Origin: Polytrichum commune | Taxonomy: Eukaryota; Streptophyta; Polytrichopsida; Polytrichales; Polytrichaceae | DNA: 64,000 nucleotides | NCBI GenBank assembly: GCA_950295325.1 | Contig: OX485806.1 | Location: 52,077,169-52,141,168, forward strand | Reading direction: 5' to 3' | In this document: positions 47,256-57,069 of the stretch, piece after piece | Position numbering within the stretch: the stretch's first letter is position 1 | Layout: each line of letters starts with the position of its first letter | Program-made: the position numbers and the translations under genes | Notes under the pieces: model-generated | The model's database searches: none | Seen by the model: only the letters and a program-made list of their open reading frames with translations | What the model was told of the DNA's origin: nothing

Positions 47256-48851
47256 GCCAAACATGAGATTCCATAATCATTTTGTACCAATTCCATGTTT
47301 AATAACCTAGGAGAAGTAGGTAACAAAGCTAAAAGTGTCAGGTTTTAGGCCCATTTACCTTATTCAACTTCACTCTCATTACTTGCCCCCACCATCATGA
47401 CACCAAATATTGCATTTAGTGTCATATGGTATTTTATGTCACTATGGCAACTTTTCCATTTGACACTTCTAATGAATAAGTTTAAAAGTATTGTTATCCC
47501 AACTTACTTATAGTTTGTTATATTTTACATCCTAAAATTTATGTATGAAATATTATCATGGATGATTAAAATGTGGATGAAAATATCACTTAGTAAATGA
47601 TGGTACTTGCAACATTGTAAATCTATAATATCCAAATTTTTTTACAAGGAATGACAAATAATGTTGGGTCTACATTTTGTATTGGTGACACTACACGAGT
47701 GGTATTGAGCAAGAGACATAGAATTGGTGACACTAAATATTTAGTGTACTGCCAAAGGGGGAGTGAAAATGTTAGAGTGAATATTTTAATGAAGATGGCC
47801 TCCGCAACCCACATTTTGTGTAGGGCTGCAGCTGCCCAACCGACCCTCTTCTCTCATGCTCGTTCTTGGGATTCAGTTTGAAATCCTCTTGAGTGGATTC
47901 CAGTCACAAAAATCTTAAAGCACGTAAGGTTTCTGGCTTGTGAAATAAAGTGTTGAGTACGCAAGGACCACAATGGGCTCTGGATGAGTTCTGGCATTGA
48001 ATCTCTCTACATCAGTGCAGTAGCTTGTAAACTTCTAACTTGTGCATTCAAAATCCAGTTTTAGTACAACTCAAACAATTCGATCTGCTCTATGTTCATT
48101 TGAGAAACTCGTGTGGTGAGTTTGTTCTCTCTGACGCGGTCATTTAAAATTTGTAGTTGTAATTTTCCTATCACCGCTTTGCACGGAGAATGGATCAGAC
48201 TCACCATATTACAAACTCGATCGGCAACCAACAAGATGGGAGAGATCGTGCAGGTTTAGTTGTTTGGGCATTTAGGGTTAGAAGCTAATGAACAGTTCAA
48301 CGATGGCAACACATATTTGTATACACAGAAAGATTTGTGTATCAACACCATATTTGGAATCATCTTTCCTTTGTCAATGACTGAACACCTTGAACTAGAC
48401 AAGTCCAAAGAGATCTGGAACTTGATTATTCAAGTTTTGGTCCAAATGAATCGCATCTGGACATTGATTTATACTTCATAAAATATCCTTTGGGAATTTA
48501 TTGTTCACCAATTTGCCAAGTACACCTACACATTACCAGTTCAGGATGTAGAGCTTCAGAATCTTGATGAATGTGCAAAGGAACATAGATTGTTTTGATA
48601 GAATACACATTATGTTGTCCAAAATGATATGCTCAAGGAGATCCATTGTGCTCTAAATGCATTCAAAACTCTAGTTCTCAAGCCAAATTTACCTATTTTA
48701 TTACCTATTTTGCAAACATGAAATGAAAAGAGAAGAGAACTTTAGTCATGTTTAAATACTAACATGCATTTTCCGTTCACCACCTCCTACATGGGCATGG
48801 GGGGACCAATCTAATGGGATCGGCGCTTTGTTTTTTTTTCTTTCTAATTGT
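47256..48851. other. spacer, nothing recognised
   Basis: Short ORFs at about 47651-47881 and 48260-48481 have protein-like composition but no motif I know. Short TGACACYA blocks recur at about 47398-47730. Confidence 0.35.
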
Positions 48852-49150
48852 TGTTATGACACTGATGTCGATGACTAGGTGTTTGTAGACACAACCTCGT
48901 CATTTTAGAGTGAAATGATCTATGTACATAGATAAGAAAACTTAAGTCTAAGTTTAGTAAGACTTAGGACTTCTAAAAGTATCTCCTAGATACTATGGAT
49001 AAAGAAGGATAAGACTAGGAGTTCTTTTGGAATATAAAAAAAAAAAACTTGGGGGGGGGGGAGCTCTTAAGGATTATGCAATCTTGCTTGCATGATGTGA
49101 TTATGATTTTTGTGTTCATTTTGTACCCATTTTGTACCCGTTTTGTAACA
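48852..49150 (+). mobile_element. Ty1/copia 5' LTR (299 bp)
   Basis: Starts TGTTATGACACTG and ends TTTTGTAACA, so the LTR ends TGTTA/TAACA are inverted. It is followed at once by CGTTATCAGCATGAAGC, which resembles a copia primer-binding region (TATCAGCA core). Gag and protease remnants follow in the same orientation. A 3' LTR is not seen in the window. Confidence 0.65.
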
Positions 49151-49499
49151 CGTTATCAGCATGAAGCTCGAAGCAACGGAGTTGTGATTTTGTAGTGGAT
49201 TTTTGTTGAATGGTATTTTTGTTGAGTGGTATGAGATGAAGGAAAAAAATGCGTAGCCAAATATGGTGTCGTGACACGAAGGAGAGAAAGGTGTAGTGAA
49301 ATATAGTATAGAAGTATAGAGCATATATGATATTTTTGTATAGGATTTGAAGCACTAAATTTGAGGTTAGAAATTGTCGTCTCCTTGAAGCCACTAGTGT
49401 GTTAGGGAGGAAAATAATTGTTTAAGAGGATAGTACACAATATAGAATTGTGATTCTAAAGGTAAAGTGATTCATCTAAAGAAATTAAGTTTTCTTCTC

Positions 49500-50948
49500 T
49501 TACACCAGATGAAGAATAATTTGGACCCTTGATGTCAAACTACATCTACACGCATACAACTATGCGAAGAAAACAGAGGAACTATTTCTAAAAATTCCTA
49601 TGAATCTTTATGATGCTCAAACCCTAGCTTTCATGCAACATCATGTGGACCCAACATTGCAGTTGCAGTACCATACTGTAACATCAACTCAAATTTTGTG
49701 GGTGTCACTTCAAAATCGGTTCAATCACTAACAAACAATATTTTTACCGAAAACTCGTTATGATTAGATACATCTTCGAGTTCAAGATTATCCAACCATA
49801 GTTGAGTACATTATTGAAATGTATAAGATAGCATCACAACTATCTTTGTGTGGTGAACCAATTGATGATGCGCAGATGATAGAGAAGACTCTATCCACAT
49901 TTTTTGGCTCAACAATATAGAAATATGCGATTCACAAAATATTCAAATCTTATGTCAATATTATTACTTGCTGAGAAGCATAATGAACTGTTGTTGAAAA
50001 ATCATAGAGAACGACCTACTGGAATGCTTTGCATGCAGAGTCACGCAATACACGTGTCGACAACGCGGTTCATATCTCAAGGATCAAAGAGAAGATCAAA
50101 GTCGGAGAAAAATAATCGAACACTATTGCAAAAAAAAAACTCAACAAGCATGCAAACGACCCACTTTACAAGCTTCACGGAAAGATCGTTTTTTGAAATC
50201 TTCATTCATACAACTGGTTTTTTGAGATATTCTCTTACGTGTTTTAAGTCTGGGACCAAAACCCATATTGCCAAGAATTATATGACTGCTTCTTACCTTG
50301 TAAAACTTTACAAGAAACATGGCGAACAACTTGATGCACACGCAACATATGTGGAGCACATGGAAATGCCATATAATGAAACGATAATGGTTTCATTTGG
50401 AGATATAGAATCCCATACCATTTCTAGTGTCACTGAATTCAATACTCTAAATGTTTCTTTGTTAGTAGATAATGCTACTACCAACACTATTCTATGTGAC
50501 AATAAATATTTTTCGTATCTAGGTCCTATGATGACAAAGCATATCACCACCATCACTGGTAGTCATTTAATATCATATAAAATGGTGAAACATGTTTTGT
50601 TATGTCTAGAGGTACACGCATACGTCTCTCTAGAGCTATTTACTTACCAACGTCCACAAAGAATTGATTGAATTCTTAGGACATTCGCGGCAACGGTTTT
50701 CACCTTCGTATAATTGAGGAAGACAAAAAAAGTTGTTACAAATTTTGGATAATGAGAGATGCCCAATTGAGAATATCTCGTTATCATCCTTAGGAATGTA
50801 CATCGTTCTTTTAATTTGTTTGTCCGAGGGGAAGGATGCTGCATTTTGTGTTTACACATGGCATGAGCGCATGGGACACCTGGGAATTTCAATAATGAGG
50901 CGAATTGTTCCCAGCATAAAAGAACACAAACTTCAAGTGTCGAGTTAG
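49500..50948 (+). pseudogene. Ty1/copia gag, protease and pre-integrase remnant
   Basis: 49800-49900 reads IVEYIIEMYKIASQLSLCGE, a copia gag (UBN2-type) motif. 49904-50671 continues gag, with a damaged zinc knuckle (CFKSGTKTHIAKNYM, lacking two cysteines) followed by HLV-like ASYLVKLYK and a protease-like VDNATTNTILC (active Asp changed context). 50853-50905 reads WHERMGHLGISIMRRIV, the GAG-pre-integrase motif. Frameshifts and lost residues show the element is dead. No reverse transcriptase is visible downstream. Confidence 0.75.
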
Positions 50949-51119
50949 TCGAAAGATATAAAATCTTGTGAATTTTATGCTTTGAACACTATATCGTTAA
51001 ATTGAGATTTTTTGGGCATTTTGAGACATTCACATAAATAAAAACAAGGATAAATGGAACACATATTGGAGAATGTTGTAAGATGCGAACACTTTGAAGC
51101 GCGTGTTTAGACCAAGAAA

Positions 51120-51420
51120 CCCATTAATAACTCATATTTGTGATGGTTTAGGGTGGGCAATCCAAACCTTAGACCAAATTGAAGGGGAAACCTTAAAACA
51201 TTCATATTATTGCACACAAAATATGAGAGCTTGTATGAATATGGTTTAGGTAGGGCAATCCAAACCATAGATCTTATTGAAGGGTAAATATGTTAACCAA
51301 TATAATATTGCATACAAAATATTCCAAACTCATATTTGTGATGGTTTAGGTAGGGCAATCCAAACCCTAGACATATGGAAGGGGAAATCATGTGACACTT
51401 ATATTATTGCAAATCAAACA
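51120..51420. repeat. tandem repeat of about 100 bp, three copies
   Basis: ATGGTTTAGGKWGGGCAATCC recurs at about 51143, 51241 and 51341, each followed by a GAAGGGGAAA-type block and 'atattattgca'. It may lie at the end of the copia remnant. Confidence 0.6.
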
Positions 51421-51529
51421 TACAAAGTATGGCATGTAAAATGCATAACATGCTAACACCACACATCCATTGGATAGTGCGACCCAAAATCATGTTGCCT
51501 ATGGCCCAAAACCCTACGCCTACTATGGC

Positions 51530-52304
51530 CTATCTAGCCTCGGAGACTGCCTTTTTTTCTTTTGCTTTTTTTTCTTTTGCTGCGGCTTCTTTTGCTCGCA
51601 TTGCTTCAACATTCCTGAAAATCTCCGCCCCGCGACTATAGCCATTCTTGGGGTGACCGCCATCAATAACACATTTTGGATTCCGTCGGCCGCCCGATTT
51701 ATACGATGAAGAATTCGAATACGATGAAGTGGACTGTCTTGCATTTCTGGTCATGGAGTAGAAACACTCCAACTCGACGGACGCACTAGCCCGCATAGGT
51801 TTACGGGTGGGAGCAACCTGGAACGCGTCAATACAAGAACACATGTGTTAGTTTAGGGAGGAAGACCCAAACGTATCACACGTTCCTTTCTTTAGTGCAA
51901 AATGATTGTAATGCGCAGTTAACCATGTTTGGGGGGGGGGGTGGGTTCACCTTGTCACCGGGGGCATTCCCGTCGGAGTTGGCGAGGAGGGGCAAGGCGT
52001 CCCGCAAAGGGATAGGAAGGGTTCCACTCTTCGTGGGCCGAGCGTCCATCCGCAGCCGCCGTTGAGGTGTAATATTGCCGCCGGGCCGAGAGGGGGACGT
52101 CCGGACGCATTTGCGATCTATGCCCTTGAGCGGCGACGGGGACGGAGATTGCTGTAAGATTTGCTTGGGTGGGGGGCTATCGACGACGCCGGCGTCAATA
52201 GGCTCCTTGGAGTAGTCAATGGTTGACGCGGCGTCGTAAACGGTCTCGTAGAAGAAGCTCCCCAAGTTTGAGTCGGTGACGACCTCAATCGAGGGCTCCA
52301 AACG
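51530..52304 (-). CDS. two orphan 3' exons, Ser/Pro-rich then Lys-rich coiled coil
   Basis: Exon A (52304-51951) has acceptor GCGCCAG and donor AAG/GTGAAC. Exon B (51817-51530) has acceptor GCGTTCCAG and ends with a stop. Both splice in phase 0. Exon A encodes an acidic start (RLEPSIEVVTDSNLGSFFYE) then a Ser/Pro/Arg-rich stretch. Exon B encodes a Ser-rich stretch, CVIDGGHPKNGYSRGAE and a Lys/Ala/Glu-rich end (KEAAAKEKKAKEKKA) likely to form a helix or coiled coil. No domain is recognised. They lie 110 bp beyond the stop of the FCP1-like exon. I see no donor in that exon, so they may belong to an alternative transcript or to a gene that lost its 5' exons. Confidence 0.5.
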
Positions 52305-52414
52305 CTGGCGCCAAAATAAAAACAGACAAAACCCAAGTGGAGGGGGGAGCATGTGAAAATCGATATACATTTGAGGCATAATATATCACAAACAATGGCA
52401 CACCATGTAGTATC

Positions 52415-53227
52415 TCAAATGAGTTTATTATATTTTGCGTGAGAGTACAACTCTCTGTACATATAGTCCCTCAGATCCATGTATCTCTCGCCTATTGGAT
52501 TACAACTAAGGAACCGGGGCACGGGTAGTCCGCTCCCCACGAGCGTTTGAAGGTACTTAAGTAGGTCTAACAAAAAACGGTCTCGGACCTTCTCGACCGT
52601 CCACGTAGGGCAAACTATGAAGTTCGAGGTCGGGTTCAAAATGTTTTTGGAAGCGCTGTCGTCCACCATCAACGTGTTGTCACGGGTGGGGCGAACGTCG
52701 TAGGGACAACCGACCATGTTGGGACGCTGGTCCCATACGATTGGCTTCAAGACCTTAAGAAATTGATTTACTGCGGGGTTGTTGGGTTTTTTCACAACCC
52801 TGCCGTCGGAGGTGTATAATGTTTTACAAGAATCCTGTCCTAGGACCAAGCACGGGGGTTGGAGTCCCTTGAAGATGAACTCCACGATCGCATGGGTGTT
52901 CTCGGACTTCATGGAGCTCCACACGATCACCCACCATTTGGATAGGGCGACCTGTAGGAAGCGCCGAAGCCACGGCCGGAGGTACACTAGCTTGCTTTTG
53001 ATGTACGCGGGGGGTCCATCGTCGTTGGCGTCCTCGGGCTTGCAGAAAGGCACAGTGGGGACCTTTGGACAATGCACACACTGGACGAGGACCCCGTTGA
53101 GGTCTAACACCAAGAACCGGGTCTTGGGCGGCAATGGTGGCGCGGGCGAAATCGGGGGGACCACCACGCTGTCCTCCACGCTCCTCGGAGAGGACCGGTG
53201 GGGAGCCGCGACGCTATGCTCCGAACC
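52415..53227 (-). CDS. FCP1-like (HAD-superfamily) domain exon
   Basis: Begins after acceptor CGTCGCCGCAG at 53228 and runs open to TGA at 52415. After a Ser/Pro-rich lead comes the FCP1/NIF fold: KTRFLVLDLNGVLVQC (motif I), WWVIVWSSMKSENTHAIVEF, LVLGQDSC, then PIVWDQRPN and NTLMVDDSASKNI (the Asp-Asp motif), then a final FIVCPTW. FCP1-type enzymes dephosphorylate RNA polymerase II tails. Here the DxDx(T/V) motif reads DLNGV, so the second Asp is Asn. A similar DLNG form is, as I recall, found in a plant FCP1-like subfamily. Catalysis is uncertain. It joins in phase with exon 3 at 53717. It could also be a separate gene. Confidence 0.7.
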   Translation of the reverse strand, partial: GSEHSVAAPHRSSPRSVEDSVVVPPISPAPPLPPKTRFLVLDLNGVLVQCVHCPKVPTVPFCKPEDANDDGPPAYIKSKLVYLRPWLRRFLQVALSKWWVIVWSSMKSENTHAIVEFIFKGLQPPCLVLGQDSCKTLYTSDGRVVKKPNNPAVNQFLKVLKPIVWDQRPNMVGCPYDVRPTRDNTLMVDDSASKNILNPTSNFIVCPTWTVEKVRDRFLLDLLKYLQTLVGSGLPVPRFLSCNPIGERYMDLRDYMYRELYSHAKYNKLI

Positions 53228-53673
53228 CTGCGGCGACGAGCGAGAGAAGGCGGCGAGGACTATGTTATGCTATGTCCATTTCATCCACAACGAATTTTTT
53301 GTGCAAAACACAAGAACCATTGGCGGCAATAGAAACATACAATGGGAACAAGTCACAATATACATTTGAACACATGAGGGCACATATGGGCACCAAAAAA
53401 CAATATATTTATTTTTACAAATCTCTATGTACAATTTGCCTGGGGGGTGAACCGCGATGAACTAGCCATTCACACTATCCTAACTGTGCATCTACAAAAT
53501 TGCCTGTAAGCACCGCGCAAGATCGAGCGTAGTCGAGTGCAGGGTGACGAAATGATTGCGAAGGGGGGCACTGAAGGGGCGCAAATATTGGACATATGGG
53601 CATCGGAAGGTCGGGGTGCAGTTCCTCCTAGCTAGGGGGACAAGACCACGCCAACAAGACAATGACCCAGGAG

Positions 53674-53695
53674 GTTTGGGTCGATCGACCCAAAC
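53674..53695. repeat. 22-bp palindrome in intron 3
   Basis: A perfect copy: arms GTTTGGGTCGA and TCGACCCAAAC. It lies 22 bp past the donor of the linker exon (minus strand), inside a 489-bp intron. Confidence 0.9.
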
Positions 53696-53716
53696 TGAGA
53701 GGTCTCAGTGTATTAC

Positions 53717-55201
53717 CTCGCCCTGGTCATGTCTCGATGCCGTGGAGGGCTCCATCGTCTGCGTTGCCCCTCCTCTTTCTCCAGCGCCTTCTTCAACGAC
53801 ATCAGCAACCTTCTCCTGCAAAGGTTCAGGATCAGGCCCTTGTCCTAAACCAATCTCCACATGTGCATCATGCATGGGTTCATCGACTTGGTTAGGAGTA
53901 GAGGTATCACCAGGCCCTTGCAGGCCTTCAACATCTAACATGGTTGTGTCTTTTTCACACCCATGTTGGTCAAAGGACGACTGTCCTGCACCAAGGTTTG
54001 GGTCACCCGACCCAAACTGTCCTGCATCGGGGTAGTTCCCTTGTGGCACTACACAGGGGGGTGTGTTTGGGTCATCCGACCCAAACATTCGGGGGTCGTC
54101 ATGCTGGTGAGGGGGCGCCATCACTATGGGGGGCCGAAATGGTGGAGGCCCCAAAGGAGAGGAGGCTCCAGAGACACACTAGATGTTGGGATCGTCCACT
54201 TGCTGGACCGAGGCGTAGGGGACATTGTGTGGCCGCATCATGTGTTGGAAGCTGAATGACGCTTGCGGCACAAACTGTTGAGGAATGCTCTGGGCAGGGA
54301 AGCCGGCGGGCAAGTGCGGAAAGGCGCTCGAGGGAGCCACCACCAATCCTTGCGCCCACATTCCTTGAATGACCTGCGATATCAGGTCGGCGCTGGATGG
54401 AGGTTGGGCCATCGCCCTTTGTCGCTCCTGCTCCAATAGGAGAGCCTTCAACTCTGCTACCTCGTTCCGCATTGAGGGTTCTTCTGCGGCAACCTTCTGC
54501 AGGCGGACTCGTTGCTCCTCGTCCCTCCGCATCTTCTCGTTCGCCTCCTCCACAGTCACGACTTCTGGTTTCACCCTAACCATGCCTGCGAACGATGTCG
54601 GGGAGGGGGGATCCAATCTGAGCCGTTTGGCGAGCTCCATATCGTCCTCGTCCTCACTGCTTATGGCGATGGTCTCCTCCCTTGCGTAGTCGCCGTAGAG
54701 CTTCTTCCCCTTCAACTTCCTCCTCTCCCTGAACGTTGTTGTCGCGTCCCTGGAGTACATGTCTCTAGCATCGTCCACCGTGAGGACGGGCACCAACTTG
54801 CTTTGCGGGGTTGCCACCCGCATAGCTTTTTTCCGTTGGGGGGCTTCAGATTCTTGCGTGTAACCCGTTGCTCCTTCTTCTACCTCCCCTTCCGCCTTAT
54901 GGTCCTCTTGTTCCTCTTGTTCCTCCTCCTCCTCCACCTCGTTACCTGGCCCCCGAGATGAGGTACCTGGATGCAATCCGACGAGTGGTTCGGGTGCTCC
55001 AACTGGAGCCCTCGTGGCAAATTCTGCAGGGTTGACACGCCTTGCCATATCCATCGGGTTTTCACCCCCCTCTACAATTTCCTCCACGTAGCTCCCCGGG
55101 ATCCAATCGAGGATGTCCATCTTCTTGGCTAGGGTTTTTTGGGTTTTGTAAAATTGAAGATCATTGTCCTCTATATAGGAGTACATCTTCAAACCCAACA
55201 T
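53717..55201 (-). CDS. Pro/Glu-rich linker exon of the palindrome-bearing gene
   Basis: Acceptor TGTCTAG at 55202 and donor GGCGAG/GTAATA at 53717 enclose 495 codons in phase 0. The first part (MLGLKMYSYIEDNDLQFYKT) is ordered-looking, then an acidic run (EVEEEEEQEEQEDHKAEGEV), a basic patch, a coiled-coil-like stretch (VTVEEANEKMRRDEEQRVRL) and a Pro/Gln/Phe-rich end. One in-frame TAG (54181-54179) splits it. After the stop the frame keeps the same biased composition for 150 residues. Two palindrome copies (53996-54017, 54065-54086) lie in this coding sequence and are read as FGSGDPN and FGSDDPN. Function unknown. Confidence 0.55.
53996..54086. repeat. two 22-bp palindrome copies inside the linker exon
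   Basis: Copies at 53996-54017 (centre ACCC) and 54065-54086 (centre ATCC) keep both outer arms but have one changed CpG in the left arm. They are in the open frame, 47 bp apart. Confidence 0.85.
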
Positions 55202-55296
55202 CTAGACATTCCAAAAACAACTTGGATTAGAGATATGCTCATTAAATTACACCAAGAACAAGAAAAAGAAACAATAAGAGAAAACCAATACAAAAG

Positions 55297-55390
55297 GTTT
55301 GGGTCGCTCGACCCAAACCTTCACTGTGTCAAGTTTGGGTCGCTCGACCCAAACCTTCACTGTGTCAAGTTTGGGTCGCTCGACCCACAC
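55297..55390. repeat. three palindromes at 36-bp period in intron 2
   Basis: Copies start at 55297, 55333 and 55369. The 14-bp spacer (CTTCACTGTGTCAA) is identical between them. All have centre CT; the last has one arm mismatch. The intron is only 218 bp. Confidence 0.9.
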
Positions 55391-55419
55391 TATAAACCAA
55401 CTATTTTGAAGTTACTTAC

Positions 55420-56751
55420 CATGCCAACATAGATAGGTTTGGAACCCCCGAAGACGTTGAAAATAGAATCCCCTTTTCTTGTCAAGGCCCTCATTATCCG
55501 TAAGTAGAACTCCATCCGCAGCTCGTCGGCAGTATAGTTCGCGTACTTGGCCTCGTCGTAGAGGCTCTTGCTGGCACCCAACCCCTCTAGTACTTGGAAG
55601 AGTTTTTCCATCCGGTTTATGGGGTGGTTGTCGACCTTCAGCAAGTTCGTTTTGTATACAAAGTACAAACACAATACGTCGACAAACTTTGTTTTTTTGT
55701 CCTTCAACGTCAAGTAAGACCCCTCCGCCGGTGTAGCAATGTAATGAGATTTAGAGACAGCATAATCAGGTTGCAATTTCCTCGCAATCTCATATACCTG
55801 CTCTGCCCTCCTATCCTCGACTATCCACAACCAAATGTCGACCTCCCTAAATTTGGGACTTGCATAGTCGACGAACTTTGATAGGAAGGGCTCATAGAAG
55901 GGGGTGCTCATAGTACCCTCAAACGAACTTCAAGGAATGTTCCTAAAATCTATCATCCCAAAGGGGAATCGATCCCCAGCATTCGTCCTTATCGTCTTGC
56001 GAGCCTCAACGCCAGGCCACCCCTGGATTTTTAGAGGCTCTAGGGTGACAAGGTTGAAATGCGCGTCCCCCTCAAAACTGACAATTCTCTTCTCCTTTAT
56101 GAAATTCGAGAAGACACGCGTTGTGTGATCGGGAAGTGCCCGATTCTTCCCACCTTTCACCAGCTTGGACCGCAGGAAGTCTTCCCCCGCTTCCCTGATG
56201 AGAGCCGCCAGAGATGCACTTGTGAACTTGTACTCCGCCTTGAATGCTCTCTAGTTTGCGTCGTGCACCTCCCCATCCACAAAAAGATTCATTTCGGGGA
56301 CTATCTTGTGCAATTCTTGGACGATGTTGTTGTTCTTCTTCTTATTCTCCGTCCATTCCTTCATGGTGTAGCATGAAGGAACGAATGATTTAGGCTTGGA
56401 GAAGAATATCTTTGGGTGCGCCCAACATCTCTTTGCCGTGGGCTCGACGTGCAGGATGTGCGTGGCCGCCTTCCCCATGTCTGTCTCCGAAAGCCCTTGG
56501 AGTGTTCGAAAGAATTCTCTCATCAAAGGCTTGAGCTGCTTGAAACGTGCAGTCGAGTTGAAAAGCAGGCCTGTGTCGGGATCCATCAGGTCCCCCGTCT
56601 CATGCTTCTCGAACACGTTCTTCCACTTCAACCAGACATGGTCGGATGCTGTTATCAAATAAATTTCTCCTCGCAACTCGTTATATTTCTTTTGCTTGTG
56701 ACTCGCATTGTCAATGGAGGAGAACTTGTTGATCATTTGGTACTTGAAATA
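55420..56751 (-). pseudogene. second exon of the palindrome-bearing gene, two in-frame stops
   Basis: Acceptor TATGTGCAG at 56752 and donor ATG/GTAAGT at 55420 bound 444 codons in phase 0, one continuous frame broken by TAG (56253-56251) and TGA (55932-55930). Protein-like sequence continues on both sides of each stop: before the first, FVDGEVHDAN; after it, RAFKAEYKFTSASLAALIRE; after the second, MSTPFYEPFLSKFVDYASPK. It contains many aromatic and charged residues and no membrane segment. I recognise no family. Either nonsense mutations have inactivated this copy or the stops mark assembly errors or readthrough. Confidence 0.6.
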
Positions 56752-56843
56752 CTGCACATAAACATAGAAATGCATGTTAGATATGTATATGTTAGTTGGA
56801 CATTTGCTTAGATGAAAAACCGTGAATATTAACTCTTACAAGG

Positions 56844-57060
56844 GTTTGGGTCGATCGACCCAAACTATGAAACAAAACAAGAGTTTGGGTCGGTCGACCC
56901 AAACTATGAAACAAAACAAGCGTTTGGGTCGGTCGACCCAAACTATGAAACAAAACAAGCGTTTGGGTCGGTCGACCCAAACTATGAAACAAAACAAGCG
57001 TTTGGGTCGGTCGACCCAAACTATGAAACAAAACAAGCGTTTGGGTCGATCGACCCAAAC
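56844..57060. repeat. six palindromes at 39-bp period in intron 1
   Basis: Copies start at 56844, 56883, 56922, 56961, 57000 and 57039. The outermost two have centre AT (perfect palindromes), the inner four GT. Spacers are a constant 17 bp (TATGAAACAAAACAAGC, one variant base), so this is a simple tandem amplification and not a CRISPR. The array fills two thirds of the 318-bp intron and starts 9 bp after the donor. Confidence 0.95.
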
Positions 57061-57069
57061 CACACTCAC

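Noticed and set aside
54512-54961. Plus-strand ORFs opposite the linker exon
   Set aside because: Composition mirrors the Glu/Lys-rich minus frame; no splice or motif support.
56844-57060. CRISPR-like array of palindromic repeats
   Set aside because: The spacers are essentially identical and the genome is eukaryotic; this is tandem amplification.
56836-57069. Repetitive C-terminal protein extension (WVDRPKRLFCFI units)
   Set aside because: The 39-bp array is a multiple of three, so the frame stays open, but a strong splice donor at 57069 and a matching acceptor at 56752 show this is an intron.
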